From positions 10,124,436-10,188,435 of the forward strand of contig NC_037255.1 in assembly GCF_000002425.4 (NCBI RefSeq): a stretch of DNA of 64,000 bases, read 5' to 3'. Position numbers and translations under genes: made by a program. This document shows positions 48,958 to 62,110 of this stretch, piece after piece. Under the pieces are notes generated by a model. The model searched no databases, was not told the origin of the DNA, and saw only the letters and a list, made by a program, of their open reading frames with translations. Source of the stretch: Physcomitrium patens (Eukaryota; Streptophyta; Bryopsida; Funariales; Funariaceae). Position 1 is the stretch's first letter; every line of letters starts with the position of its first letter.

Positions 48958-50402
48958 TTTTATTTATATATATTTTATGTGTATTATGCATCATTCTGCT
49001 CGTCTTTGATGTGATGTGCTGATTGTGCACATCCCTATTTATTTGTTAATTTATTTGCATGTCCTTTTTTCATACAATTGTGTTAACTTCATTAAATGTT
49101 AAGCAATTTTTGTAAGTGCTAAGGAATTCATGACCTGTGTCAATTTCATAACTATACTGCAAGGAACATTGGATATGATGCAAAGAATACAAATATTCAT
49201 TGAATTTCAAAGTTTAAGACATCTATTTATCGTGCAGAGGAACATTATGGCTTTTTGAGAGAGTTGTTAAGTTGAATAATATTCAACTATCCATTGTGAA
49301 TTTGTGACAAAGCTTTTGGTGTTTTTATTGTCTTTTACATATTTACTACATAGTTCACTTAAGGTACTGTTAATAGTCGAGTTTACATAAAGTATTTTAT
49401 ATTTAAAAAATATAATAAAATATTCCTAAATATATATATATTCTAAATATTTCCAATATTTTATTATATTTAGGAAATATATATATTGGAAATCTTGTAA
49501 TGCAAAAGAACACAAGAAGATAAAGTAACAAGTAAACATACTTTCAATTTTGGATTTATATTATTTTAATAGCATGCTTCTTAAAATAAAAAAATCGTTC
49601 ATACTTTTAACAAAAAAGAAGAGTTCCACAACAAATGAAATTACGCATTAAATAAAATGAGTAATTTGGATACATGGACTAAAGTTATCAACCATCACAT
49701 CCAATTTTTAAGGTAAGAAGTTCATTGATGGGTTAAACTGGATTATGATTGTTAGAGTAAATCAATATTATTAAAAAGCAATATAATTTTGCATATAATT
49801 CAAACTATTAAGATTAAAGAATTATAAATAGTATTAAAAATAAAACGATGCTTGAATGATTTATACAAATTTTTGAGATTGGTAATTTGTATAGATACAA
49901 ATTTGCTTACATAAGATAAGTATCGTAACAATAAAAACACATGCTTATATATTTTATCAACAGTGTGCTATTGCAATTTGATGGTGGAAATGCGACTTTG
50001 TAAAAATCATTCTGAATTTCATTAAAATTTTAATACTGCCTAGTAATATACATACATACATACACATATACATACATATGCATGCAAGATTCAAGGTACC
50101 AAACAAAATAAATAAATAAATACTGAATATAACAACATTTAAAACTATCTAGTAATCTGGTTTTAAAATAAATGACTTGTTGCAATTTGATTATTTAATA
50201 TGCATATTTATATATACATTCATTCCTTTTATTTTCTTTATGTAGCATGTGAGAAAATTGTATAATATACATGCATACATAAACATACATAAAAGAAGGC
50301 TAGAAAGATCTACGACTTTTGTGTGCCCAATGGCATACTATTGTACTTGAGTATGTGTATATATACGCACACACACACAAATAATTAAATAAATAATTAA
50401 AT
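48958..50402. other. AT-rich spacer
   Basis: No gene seen. Contains an AT hairpin at 49408-49471 and CATA repeats around 50050-50090. Confidence 0.6.
49408..49471. repeat. AT-rich hairpin with 17-bp perfect stem
   Basis: AAATATAATAAAATATT at 49408-49424 and its exact complement at 49455-49471, with a 30-nt loop that is itself mostly TA. Confidence 0.8.
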
Positions 50403-51654
50403 CTATTCAAATTCATTTGAAAAAAATAATAATTTGATTTCTTCATGATTTCTTGTGAGGCTGGCCTTGGAGACTAGCAGCAACGGGGGGAAATCTTCGT
50501 CTCGCATGTTGAACTTGTCTGGTTGTTGCTGAGCAGCAGCAGCTGCGTTTTTTAAGCTAGCGATTGGCTTTCTTGAACCACATGAGCGGACAATCACAAT
50601 GTCGAGACCCACTTGAATTAAACAAACAGAGGAGAACGAGGAGGACGAGGAGATTTACACATCCACAGTCAGTTGTGAGGCAAGTTTTGGTTATGACCAC
50701 TACTTACGGCGACTGACCGACACCATCGTCAATGTCTAGGAACCGCAACATGAATCCAGGGTGAAAGCTTGACCACAAATTCCTGCACCTTGCGGACTAT
50801 GATCCCAATGCCTTGCGACAACGTAACTTTCAGGAAGAAGCCGATGGATATGAAGACCAAAACTTACTGTGTTTCAAGCTATCTGTATTGCCGATTTAGG
50901 ATATACGCAACAGATGACATAATGGCGCTTCGTCGTGGAGAGTCGTGGAGATCAACATTGGATCTACTTTCACGCCACTGAACATAACCTCAACGGTTGG
51001 GTTATTATTGACGTTATTGTTGTTCAATCACGATGAATGCAAACTGCCTTTGAAAGAAAAGGATAACATGACATCAAGTTTATCAGATGAAATAACACTA
51101 TGAACAACCTCGAGACCGCCACCTAGACTACGAACTCCGGATGCGATGAGCTTACAAACCAGAATACCCCGACCAAATTTAACGAGAAGCTCCTTAGCAT
51201 ACGTAAGCTTCGATAACAACGACGGCATATACACCTCTTCACCATGCGGAATTTGAACTTTGGCTGCCTGTCACGGGCCATCACCGCATTGTCTCACAAT
51301 CCTACGGGAGAGATTCAGATTCTCCTCATCCGCCGCCTCTTCGAATCTTGCAAGGTTGTCGACGACGGTGCACATCGTTGTCTCATCCAACGGATTCCGC
51401 ATGTGGGTACCACTCCCGTCTCCTAGTCCACTCGTGATGCACACAGCAACCCATCTTCTCCTACATTCTCCAGATTCTTCGAAGTGATGCTCTTGAACTG
51501 AACGGCGCAGGCAGCAGCAACGTCCATGGCAAGGTGTTACCTTTAGTGCTAGCAATCCGCGGTGTGGTCTCTTTTTCCAACTCCTCTTTGACGTCAAACT
51601 TCTAGTCACTGGTGCTCCATCTGAGGCTTTCACTGATTGTTTCCATAGCACCAT
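50403..51654 (-). pseudogene. Unidentified coding-like segment, minus strand
   Basis: Base composition is near half GC in an AT-rich neighbourhood. Minus-strand open pieces at 51271-51654, 51028-51234 and 50403-50612 lie in different frames. The middle piece contains LIASGVRSLGGGLEVVHSV and LDVMLSFSFKGS, which reads like a folded protein, and the last has QQQPDKFNMRDEDFPPLL, faintly like the EDFPALP motif of NOT2 proteins. No family can be named with confidence. It may be a decayed gene or a set of exons of an unrecognised gene. Confidence 0.25.
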
Positions 51655-51975
51655 GCCTCGGATCTAGCGCAGCCTTGCATTCTAGCCATGACAATCTCAA
51701 ACCCCCTCGTCGTCGTTGCTGGTGCACAAACAATGTGATTTGTGCACTCTTTACAGATCAGAAACATATCGAATGGAAGCTATTGTTGCTACTGGTGACA
51801 ATGATCTTCGACGGTGTGGTGCTTGTTTGTGTGAACTGCAGTTTGACAAGACGCCAAAGTTTGATGAGTGTGTGACATCGCAATAGTGAACTTGCCAATG
51901 GTGTTGCAGATTTAGCGATGAAGTGTGAGTACAGTGGTGTTTTTGTTTGTTTATAATTCAGGCGTTTTAAACCAG

Positions 51976-52012
<37 letters not shown>

Positions 52013-55000
52013 CATGTTTTTGTACTTGTCATAAAGGTTTTAAATGATTAAATAAAAGCCTGCGAATGGCTAAAATAATCCATCAAGAACGTGAATCTAG
52101 TTGTAACAGCACATGTATTTTATTGATGCTTTTAGAATGTTTTGTAAATGCAAGAAAATCATAAATAAATGTTGCTCACGCTGGTAATATATAAACATAT
52201 AAATAAATATAAATATAAAAATATATATAGAATTTTATTGCACCATAAACATTTTAAAAATTATACAATGTAGATTTTTGAAGTTTTACAAAAATGCTCA
52301 AAGTACTTTATAGAAACATTGTGCGGTTACTTCGTAGAGATTCGAGCCTTTCTAAAAGATCAATTTGATTGCGGATTATGTGTTTACTCATTTTCAAAAA
52401 ATCTTTTCAGTCCTAAATGTGTTTGTAAAGAAATGTCAGAACATATCGCAAACATGTATCACTAGTAAGATGGATGTTATGAAAAGTAAAACGTCCTGAC
52501 TTTCCCTCAGAAAATAAAATAGTAGTGTTTTAAAAAGTGGGACATCGCAACCGCCAACACAAAGTCGCGGAAACAATTTCACCGACAGCACCAGTCGGTG
52601 AAGTGTGAGTATCGTGTGTGTGTGTGTGTTTGTTTTGCATGTGCCCAACAGGTTTACCGATCGCCATGCTTCTTCTCAGTGAAGCTAAAGTTCCAAATTC
52701 ATGGTCATGGCTATGGATCAAATGCGTCAGACAATGGGTGCTCACAACGCATCTCGTGATTCGCTGGTGTCGTTCAAATCACCGTCATCGCTAAAATGGG
52801 TCTAGTAGAATGTGGTGTAGCTCGTGTGAAGCGAGAGAGAGCGAAAGGCACTTGATGTGAAGATACACAGATTTCGTGTTCACAGAAAATCGCTTTTCTC
52901 TAATCGTCGGACCTGGGCACTTGAAGGTGATGCAACGCGATGCTGGTTCACTAGAGATTTGCGGTGATCAGTGGGTGGAATGATTTGAGGTGATAGTAGC
53001 CCACATGGCGCCCCTGCGATCCTAACCTTGGATTACGTAACAGTCCCACGGAGCCTTGACCTAATACCTTTTTCTGGATAGTTTGTTTCCAATCACAAGT
53101 CTGGAAAGGGTGTGTCACACAAGAAGAAGTTATGTCACTTGGAAGGGTCATGTCCGACTTCTCGATGCTGAAGCACGATCTGACTTGAGCATAACCTGTG
53201 CAGTTCCACGATGAAAAACGTGCAAACTTCGGGTGTTGGGTCAAGTGATGTCCAACATTTTGTTACAACGGCCGACAGTGTGGTATCTGGCAAAGCGGCT
53301 GTGATTGATAGTTTCAGAGAGCGAAATATTTCATTTTTGTGATGGAGTCTTCTAGTAAGCCTTTGTCACAGGAAGTTTAAACTACGTTGTTTGAATGATA
53401 CCAAGTAGTGTGTATGGAATAAGCTAATTTGGTGTCCCTAGTCTGACAGGTGGTGATTTATCGGATTTTACAAGACAGGGAATGTCATTTCTCCTAGCTT
53501 CACATTGCCGAAAGCATATTCACTGTTGAGAATTCGACAACTGCAATCAAATATTTCTTTGTTAATGGAATCTCTCGTTTTCCAACCACAGCAGCAGCCA
53601 GTAATTCACTTGTCAGACCATGGCACCTTTGTTTTGTGCTTGACTGCAGGTAAGTCAGCTTTTGAGGGTGGCATCTGTTGTGATATACAGATGGATAGGA
53701 TTTCATGAAGTTTGAGAATGTCAGGTGTCGCAGTATAGTATGTAGAAGATAAGACACTGTGGCATTGCTTCAACCATGACAATGGTTTGCTAGTCTGTCT
53801 TCACCGAATATATATATCTCTCTACAGAAGAACATCGGAATTAGTTTGCTACGATATTTTTGTGTTGCACTTCTCTTCATGTCTGTGGCGTGGGTTTACT
53901 TAGTAATCTCCTGGATGGGGAAAAGATAAAACTGAGAATGCTTGATATCAGTTCTCATGGTGAAGGCTGCATTTGAACCCTCTTCAAATTAATATGGCAA
54001 AGCACCCAACACGTTCAGCCTTTACTTGGTAATATAATGGTGAGGATCTTTGGGGATTCAGAATTTGGGTTTTCAAACTAGCTTTCTTGATCAACAATGC
54101 ATAAAATGTCTGTATGTATATATTACCAAGAGCAGTTTTTTCCCAGTTGTACTGTCAGTTTCCAACCTACAAAGAATGCTTACAAATAGACATGAGTTTC
54201 TCAAAAAATTCAAAGTTATGAAATTATGAGTAATGTAGCTTTTTTATTGGAGTTGAACAATAGTATTAGATTAAGAAATGTTTCTGGTTTTATTGCTTTG
54301 AAAATTCAACTTCATTCTATGGATTGCATTTATTTATTTGAATTTTGAAAGTATTCAAAATATTTATGTTTTAGTTGAATTAAAAATGATAGTAGTAATT
54401 TAAAGACTCCTCTCAGTAACATTGATTATTTACTTGAACAAGAATAGAGGTTACTTTTAATCAGTTTTAGTGAAGATTCTAGGTCATATGAGTATGATGT
54501 GTATGACATTTATCAACACAATAAGATATTTCTTTAGTTGTTTGTTTGTATGAATGTGAAGATCCATATATATATATATATATATATATATTGAAATTTA
54601 TCCCTGATTTATCATAGAAAAATAATAAACCATATTAGAAAACATTGAATAAATGAAATTGAAATTCTAATAAATCTGAAGTGATTTTGAAGTAGCTAGT
54701 ATGGCCTAAAGCACTTACATATATATATATATATATATAAGTATGTATAACCATATACACACAAGATTACAATTACATAAATATTCAACAAAGGTTTAAC
54801 TGTTAAATGCACCATGTTTACTAAAATTAATCTGTTGATTGTATTTTGGTTCATCTTCAAAGTGATATTTTTTTTATTGAAAAAAATGTGAAAGTTGAAA
54901 ATTTGCACAAAATTGCATTTTCTTTAAATGAAATTACACATATATCTATTTTTAGATATTTTTAATGATAAATTTTCATGTTGAAAATCCTAGGTATTAT

Positions 55001-55348
55001 ATAAGACAACTTTGGTGTGGAATGAATTAAGATGCACAATTACCAACTTTATACCTTGATCTTTAATCAAGTTTTTTATAAAGTATATGATACTTTAGTT
55101 TTATTGTACTACTTGAATCTTACATGATATTCAAGTTTATTACAACCTATTTGTAACCATCAGCTTAAAATATATGTACTTAAAATTTGTGTCATATAAT
55201 TTGATATATATATATATATAGATATATACATGAATCAATTAACCAAAGAAAAAAGAAATTATAAAATAAATTACCTTAGAATCTTATGAAAATTTCAGAT
55301 ACAAATACTATAATGTAGTGGAATTTGATTCTATATTAATTTTTTATA
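51655..55348. other. Spacer with simple repeats
   Basis: Mixed composition to about 53.8 kb, then AT-rich. TA runs at about 51977-52006, 54568-54590, 54718-54738 and 55204-55220, and a TG run near 52615-52630. No supported gene. Confidence 0.5.
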
Positions 55349-55523
55349 TGTTAGAATCTTGTAATTTAATAAAAGGATAAAAGTTAAATTTATATGGCAA
55401 AGCTACAAACTTATATATACAATTATTGTGACACTCAATCATCATAATAATTATGCTAATTCTAATTAGGTGAATATATACTTGGTGTGTATATAAATAT
55501 TAAATATATACTTTATACTAACA
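55349..55523 (-). repeat. TRIM 3' terminal repeat
   Basis: 175 bp, TGTTAG...CTAACA, aligned by eye to 56096-56260 with indels and substitutions. Confidence 0.7.
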
Positions 55524-56095
55524 CCCTCTTATAAGCTCAAGTCTTTGTTGGAAGTATCTTAGCCCTTCATTTATCTATATCTAGACCATTCAATTTATGA
55601 GACAATGGTAGTACAACATTCATCCAATGTGGATTCACAAAATTGTAAAATAATCCTACTAATAAGTCATCTCATTGAAATCTTCACTATAATATTGGAT
55701 CTATATTATTTTAATGATTTAGCCTTTAATCTAAACCATAAAATATTTTACTAATATTTATGGCCTTACAAAGTAAATAGAAGCTTACTTTGCAAAAGAC
55801 AACATTTGCACTTCTAGTTTTACTATCTTTTGACTATTTTCTATATTTCTAAGATAATTTGTTACAATATTTTGAAATAAGATCTTCTATAATATAATGT
55901 TTCTTTACTCTTCCACCTATTATCCGTGTCACAACACAACATTGTGAAAAATTGCTAAGGAGTCCATTATAATAATGGTTTGCTTTTGAATCTATAATAT
56001 AATCCTTGAAACTACTTCTAGAACTAAGTTTAACAAAAGATAAATAATTAAAACTTATCCTTAGATTATAACTACTTTGATACTATGTTAGTATT

Positions 56096-56260
56096 TCACA
56101 ATTTGGTAGAAGGATAAAAGATAAATTTATATGACAAAGCAACGAAGATATATATACAATCATGGTAGCACTTAAACACCATAGTAATTATGCTAACCCT
56201 GATTAGGTGAATATATACTTATTGTGTATACAAATACTAAATATGTACTATATATTAATA
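56096..56260 (-). repeat. TRIM 5' terminal repeat
   Basis: 165 bp; followed in minus orientation by the primer-site-like TAGTATCAAAG. Confidence 0.7.
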
Positions 56261-58077
56261 CTATAAAATTTAAATATTTTTTCAATTTAAATGCATTGTT
56301 AAGTTTTAAATTATGTATTTTGATGTGATCCATTCCATTCATCAAACACGTAATTAATTGAACATTCATAAAATTAGTAACACCATACTTCATGATTTGA
56401 GTCCGGTGAAAGGGAGATAAAAGATTTCAAAAAAATAAATGTATAAAGAATCATCCCACCTAAAGGTATAAAAATATGGTTTAGATGTTACCATGGCCCA
56501 AAATCCCATGAAGTGGTGGATTCTCTATAATAATATTAAACACCATGGAAGCAATGCTGGAATATTCCGAAGGTCTTCCATATCTCTATATAGAACACTA
56601 AGAATCATATTGAAAGAAATGCACACACCTTGCCTTTATTACAAAATGCCTTGAAAGGTCTATGTGATAGTTCTCAAAGTCCCACTTAAATATAATATAT
56701 ATTTTTTATGATTACAACATAAAGAAAACTAATAATAATAATAATCATACTAAAGTATAAGTTATGGCCATTTACCCATATCATATTGGCTTTGCCTCGT
56801 GTAAAAAGAGAAGCTCTGCAACCTTCTGTAAAGCATGCAATCAAAAGCATCAATTTTAGGGCAACTCCGCCCGCCCGCCAAAAAGCATTTCTCCATGCTG
56901 GCAATAGCAGCATCCGCCACCTGTGAGTCCACGTGTGATACAAAGTCCCCGTTCTCACTGTCAGGCTAACTACCCCAGTGAATTTCGCTTCAGGCTATGT
57001 TTCTATTTATTATTATTATCCACCATTAAATAAATTGTCTGGGAGAGTCTGCTGCATTAAGGCGAAATTAATTTAGATTCAAGATTAGGGTTTGGGCTGT
57101 GGCTCAATGTCATAAACTCTCCCAACAGCCCCCCCTCCTTCAATGGACATAGCTTGCCTAATTCCTTCAATATTATTATTCTAGAGTGTTGACATCCCAA
57201 CCCACAGTACATAGCACATTAGTTCGACCAGATGTTGGGTGCTAGATTTACTCTCGTCGTGTGGATTGGCTTGGCTGCACTATTTATACATCACATGAGC
57301 CAATCAGGCCACTCAGATCAATTCCCGTGAGGATGGAGACCGTAAATGGATGAATAATTGTGGACGAGAACGCATAAATTATTCATTCATCCATCAGTGC
57401 ACACACTTATAGCGTTTCTGTCAACAAACAAGAACCACCGCAAGTCGTTGTGCCTTCCGAATCATTGTTACCTTTTACTTTTACCATTCACTTTCCACTT
57501 GCTCTTTTTCCCCCCCGGCTGCATGAGCCTCTGGACCAGTCATTCTTGTAGAAGTGGGGAACCACGTTCTCATGTTTTGACCCAGCACACACAGTGAACA
57601 GTACTGGACATGCATGGGAACGTATCAGGGATGGGAACGTAGTGTTCCCAATGCGGAGGGGTGGGGGTATTACTTTTTACGATTTAAGAGGTTCGTCTTT
57701 TGTTTCACCTCCTTCGTTTCGTCGCCGTCGGGCCGTAGAGGACACTGATCTCGCAGTCTGGATTTCACGCCAATAGGCACCATCGAATGGTTAAAAAGAA
57801 CGATTAGGAGCTGACCGGAACAGAACCCACGACGCGCATTCGCCCCGACTAACCAGGATTTTGGTGGGGTCGGCGTACTTTTGAGGATGCAGAGGAAATG
57901 CGCACAGCGAGTTGTACTGCCAGAGGTGGTCCACACTCTATGCGCGACTGCCACGATCGGTTCAGAATGGGGTTACAAGTTCCTACTACTACAGTTTCTC
58001 AATCGAGACCTTCTCACCATCGAATACTGCTTGTTTCGAGATGAATTTTGAGTTTTCCTGACTGTTGTTGTTGTTGT
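56261..58077. other. Spacer, no supported gene
   Basis: AT-rich to about 56.7 kb, then mixed composition. Short open frames on both strands lack recognisable motifs. CCCCCC near 57128 and 57510. Confidence 0.45.
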
Positions 58078-58102
58078 TTTTTTTTTTTTTTTTTTTTTTT
58101 TT
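58078..58102. repeat. Poly(T) tract
   Basis: About 25 T, ending in GACAG. It can be read either as the polypyrimidine tract of a plus-strand acceptor or as the tail of a minus-strand retroposon. Confidence 0.85.
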
Positions 58103-58103
58103 G

Positions 58104-58557
58104 ACAGCGTTTTAAGTCTAAGCCTCACAATCCAATCTCAAGGGACATGATGTTTCAGGACTACGACGAGGGGATGGTAAATGACGTTGCACTGGACCGA
58201 GTGGTGCTGTCCAAATCTCCGCGATTTGAGTATTTGATTTCAGGGATGCAGCAAGCGGGTGGAGCCACAAGGCCCCGTTCGTCTGTGTGATGCGGTGGAT
58301 AATCGGCGTCGTCACGTCGTCCTTGTTGCATTAGCAGGTGTTTGAACGGACACTATTTGAGTTCACGGCTCTCCAGAGTCAAGCGATTCAGACGCAACTT
58401 GGGTGCTTGGCATGCAGATACAATCCAATATGCAGTCGATTTCGTGGAGTAGCTTCACAATTTGGTGACCGCGACATCGAGTAAAGAAGAGGATGCTCGA
58501 TTGATGCCCGCTGATGGGGTGGAAGCCGCACGTTACCATGACGTTCAGACCTTCACG
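58104..58557 (+). other. Exon-like sequence of unknown function
   Basis: Directly after T25-GACAG, an open frame reads RFKSKPHNPISRDMMFQDYD and continues with LDRVVLSKSPRFEYLISGMQ to a stop near 58291. Further on, an open stretch containing MPADGVEAARYHDVQTFT ends at a textbook donor ACG|GTAAGT (58557/58558). The two stretches do not share one frame. They may be exons of an unrecognised gene, a relic, or 5' UTR exons of the downstream glucosidase gene. Confidence 0.3.
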
Positions 58558-59078
58558 GTAAGTGGAGATGCTATCCTGGCAGATGGCATCCTCTCATTTG
58601 GTCCTTGGTTCCTGATTTGTAGGTGTGTTTCGCGATTAATGGGGTCCTTCAACAGAAGATACGAAGTTGTGGAAGTGGCCGGTTCTTCCTCTACGTCGGT
58701 AGTCACGCAGGCAGACATAGAAATCTTGAACTTTTCTAAGGGGGGCTCGCTTAAAAATTCATGAAATTATTTTCGGCTTTCGAGCTAGGTGACGACTAGT
58801 CCTTGTCAACGACAAGAAGTATAGGTCCTCTGAGCCGTATGCCTGATTTTTTGGACGCAAATCTATTGTGAGAGGCACTGAGGGAGAGCCGTCCAGAAGC
58901 TTGTCAAGACACGTTTAGAGCACGTTCACATTCTCTCAAGTAGACTCAAATTGTGGTGTAGCCTTTGTCGCTACTCGCTACGGTTGGTTTCAGCGTCGGA
59001 GCGGTGGATTTTTTCTCTTTCTCTTGTACAGTGACGATTACTAGGAGCAAGTATCAGTGTGCCCTTTCGGATCACAGG

Positions 59079-62000
59079 ATGGCAGCCACGATCATTGCAT
59101 TTGCCATGGCACTGCTGTGCTTTTTGAACTTGACGGCTGCACTTTCACCGAAGGCTTTGAGGAGCTTCGGCGCGGGTCATCGGATGACGTCCGTCTTCGA
59201 ATTTGACGATGGGTCGGGCTTTGTGGCCAATTTGGAACTCATCACTGGAACAGAGATTTATGGCCCCGACATTAGCCCACTTCGGATGATCGCCAGGTAT
59301 GCAACGAATATCCAAATTGTGTCTTCTTCAAAACAAACTCCGCAGTCTCTTCGCAGCCTTTCACACTGACGCAACTCCTAATGGTTGTTTCAGGTACGAT
59401 AGCGATGACCGACTGCATGTGCATATCACGGACTCCATACATGCGAGATGGGAGGTCCCTCAGGATATCATTCCGCGTCCTGACTCTTCCTCCCTCGTCA
59501 CACATGTGAAGGAAAGGGATATGGAACATAGCGAAGGGCTCGACCCAGCTCGCAATGACCGCCAATTACAGCTTTCGTACACAGTTGAGCCATTTGGTTT
59601 CGCAATCACAAGAACCTCCACCGGGGAGTGTTTGTTCAATTCGACTCCGCCTATACGACAAGACAGCGGCGAGCCAGCCTTCAACTCCATGGTTTTCAAG
59701 GACCAATACTTGGAGATTTCCACTCAGCTGCCGAGGAACAACTCCTTGTTTGGAATTGGTGAGAGCACCCGCCCCGATGGCCTTCGCCTTACTCGAGGCA
59801 GGCTCTACACTCTGTGGGCGACGGACATAGCTGCATATAAAGTGGACGTCGACCTCTACGGCGCGTACCCTTTCTACATGGACATCAGAGAAGGAGGCGC
59901 AACGCATGGAGTGTTGATGCTAAACAGCAACGGCATGGATATTTGGGTTGGGGAAGATATGTTGACTTACCACGTGATCGGCGGCGTGCTGGATTTCTAC
60001 TTCTTCGCTGGCCCCGCGCCTCTCGCCGTGATTGATCAGTACACCAACCTCATCGGCCGACCCACACCCATGCCTTACTGGTCTTTCGGCTTTCATCAGT
60101 GCAGGTGGGGTTACGAAACCATTGACGAAATCAAGGACGTGGTGGCGAACTACAAGAAGGCAAACATCCCTCTCGACACCATCTGGAATGACATCGACTA
60201 CATGGATGCATACAAGGACTTCACCTTCGACCCCGTCCGGTACGACGAGAACACAGTCCGGGAGTTTGTCAAGGAGCTTCACGCTAATGGACAACAATAT
60301 ATCGTAATTCTTGATCCTGGTGAGAATTTTTTTCATGGAGTCTCCACGCTCCCTTTCAATTACCGTTTTCCTTCTGTCTTGTTACGAACTGGAAGTTAAA
60401 TGACAGATGTATCTATCGAAACGAGTGTCTTTCTTGAAAGACTGAGTGTCGATTGGATTTACGCTCTGATTTGCATGAAGCATGAATGGGTTGTGAACCG
60501 CAGGAATTAGTGTTGGCTACAAGAATTACAGCACGCTGGAGCGCGGCTTGAAGGACGACATCTTCCTGAAGAACGAGTTTGGGAATAACTATCTGGCGCA
60601 GGTATGGCCTGGTCCAGTCTACTTCCCGGACTTTCTTCATCCGAAAGCATCTTCGTGGTGGACTCAAGAGATAGCTGATTTCTTCGACAAGGTGCCGTTC
60701 GACGGGCTCTGGATCGATATGAACGAAGCTTCGAATTTCTGCACCGGATCTGCTTGCTCGTTTGATACATTGACCCTTGGGATGGGCAAAAACGACAGTG
60801 ATAACGATCGATGCCTATTGCACTGTGTGAACGGCACATCGCGCTTTGACGACCCTCCTTACAAAATCAATCACGTTGGGACGTACGACAACCTTGGCGT
60901 CAAAACTATCGCCATGACCGTCAAACATTACAATGGAGTATTGGAGTACGACGCGCACAACCTGTACGGGTTGTGTGAATCCATTGCAACACAAAAAACG
61001 CTGAGGGATGTTACAGGGAAGCGGCCATTCATCCTCTCCAGATCGACGTTTGTGGGCTCGGGTGCGCACACCGCGCACTGGACGGGTGACAACAAAGCCA
61101 CTTGGGAAGATTTGAAATACTCCATCGTGAGCGTCATCAACTCGGGCATGTTCGGCGTCCCGATGGTGGGCGCGGACATCTGTGGCTTCGCAGGCAACAC
61201 GACGGAAGAGCTATGCAGAAGGTGGATGCAACTGGGTGCATTTTACCCTTTCTCTCGAAACCATGCCGCCCTTGGGACGAATTCTCACGAACCATACATC
61301 TGGGAGTCTGTCGCGGAAGCCTCGAGAAAAGCCCTTGGGCTTCGTTACCGCCTTCTACCGCATCTCTACACCCTAATGTTCGAGGCCACCAAGAGCGGCG
61401 CACCCATTGCCCGCGCCCTTTTCTTTTCGTTCCCCAAAGATCTCAACACATTGGCAATCAACGACCAGTTTCTGCTGGGGAGAAGCGTATTGATTTCCCC
61501 AATTGTGGCTGAGGGGCTCACCTCCGTGAACGCGTACTTTCCCAAGGGCACTTGGTACAATCTATTCGATTTCTCAAAAATTGTCAGCACTGGCGAGAGA
61601 CGCATGTTACCCGCACCGGCAGATTCGATCAACGTTCACGTCAGCGAAGGCCAGATTCTGCCGATGCAAGAGGCTCGCTTAACATCGGCCGAAGTGAAGA
61701 AGACCCCATTCACTTTAGTTGTGGTTTTCAGCGCAGATGCCTCCGCCTCGGCCTCAGGCAAGCTGTTTGTGGACAGTGGCGTCGATATTGAGATGGGCAT
61801 CCAGGATGGGTCTTCCACATTCGTGCAGTTCTTCGCCGAGAGGTCCTTGCACTCAGGAAGCCTGGTGAGCCGTGTCATCGCTGGCAACTACGCCCTTGAG
61901 CAGGGATTGGTCCTGCAGAGCATCAGATTTTTGGGGGTTTCTGGCCCGGTGAGCGACGTGATTGTGAATGGCGAGCGGATTGTGTCAGCGGAGCAGCTGA

Positions 62001-62110
62001 GTTACGACGCCAGATTGGAGTCCCTGCAAGTCTCAGGGCTGAGCTTGCTCCTTGGCAGGGACTTCGAGCTGAGATGGGCGATGAAAGAGTTGAGGTGGGC
62101 AACACAGTGA
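59079..62110 (+). CDS. GH31 alpha-glucosidase / alpha-xylosidase (XYL1-like), secreted
   Basis: Retaining glycoside hydrolase that removes terminal alpha-linked glucose or xylose from glycans; plant relatives act in the cell wall on xyloglucan or on starch-derived oligosaccharides. Exons 59079-59296, 59394-60319 and 60504-62110 keep phase (introns 97 and 184 bp) and give 916 aa, the usual length of the plant family. Residues 1-21 or so form a signal peptide (MAATIIAFAMALLCFLN). The nucleophile lies in GLWIDMNEAS (Asp about 453) and the acid/base in HWTGDNKATW (Asp about 577); RPFILSRSTFVGSG and GVPMVGADICGF are also intact. The start is the first ATG in frame. The sequence is closer in wording to Arabidopsis XYL1 than to animal maltases, but substrate cannot be decided from this. 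Confidence 0.95.

Larger units (their letters stand above)
55349..56260 (-). mobile_element. TRIM-like miniature LTR retrotransposon, 912 bp
   Basis: Two direct repeats (55349-55523 and 56096-56260) start TGTTAG and end TAACA/TAATA; both contain GATAAA(A/G)(G/T)TAAATTTATATG-like and TAGGTGAATATATACTT stretches. The 570-bp interior has no open frame. In minus orientation the repeat at 56096 is followed by TAGTATCAAAG, close to the plant initiator-Met primer site TGGTATCAGAG, and the repeat at 55523 is preceded by the purine tract AAGAGGG. Flanks TTATA and CTATA may be a target duplication with one change. Confidence 0.7.

Noticed and set aside
57780..57960. Possible tRNA or SINE box B (GTGGGTTCTGTTCC on the minus strand)
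   Set aside because: No cloverleaf arms or matching box A could be found at the right spacing.
58078..58350. Possible SINE on the minus strand with T25 as its tail
   Set aside because: A GTTCAAAC string resembles box B but fails the last position, and no box A or target duplication was found.
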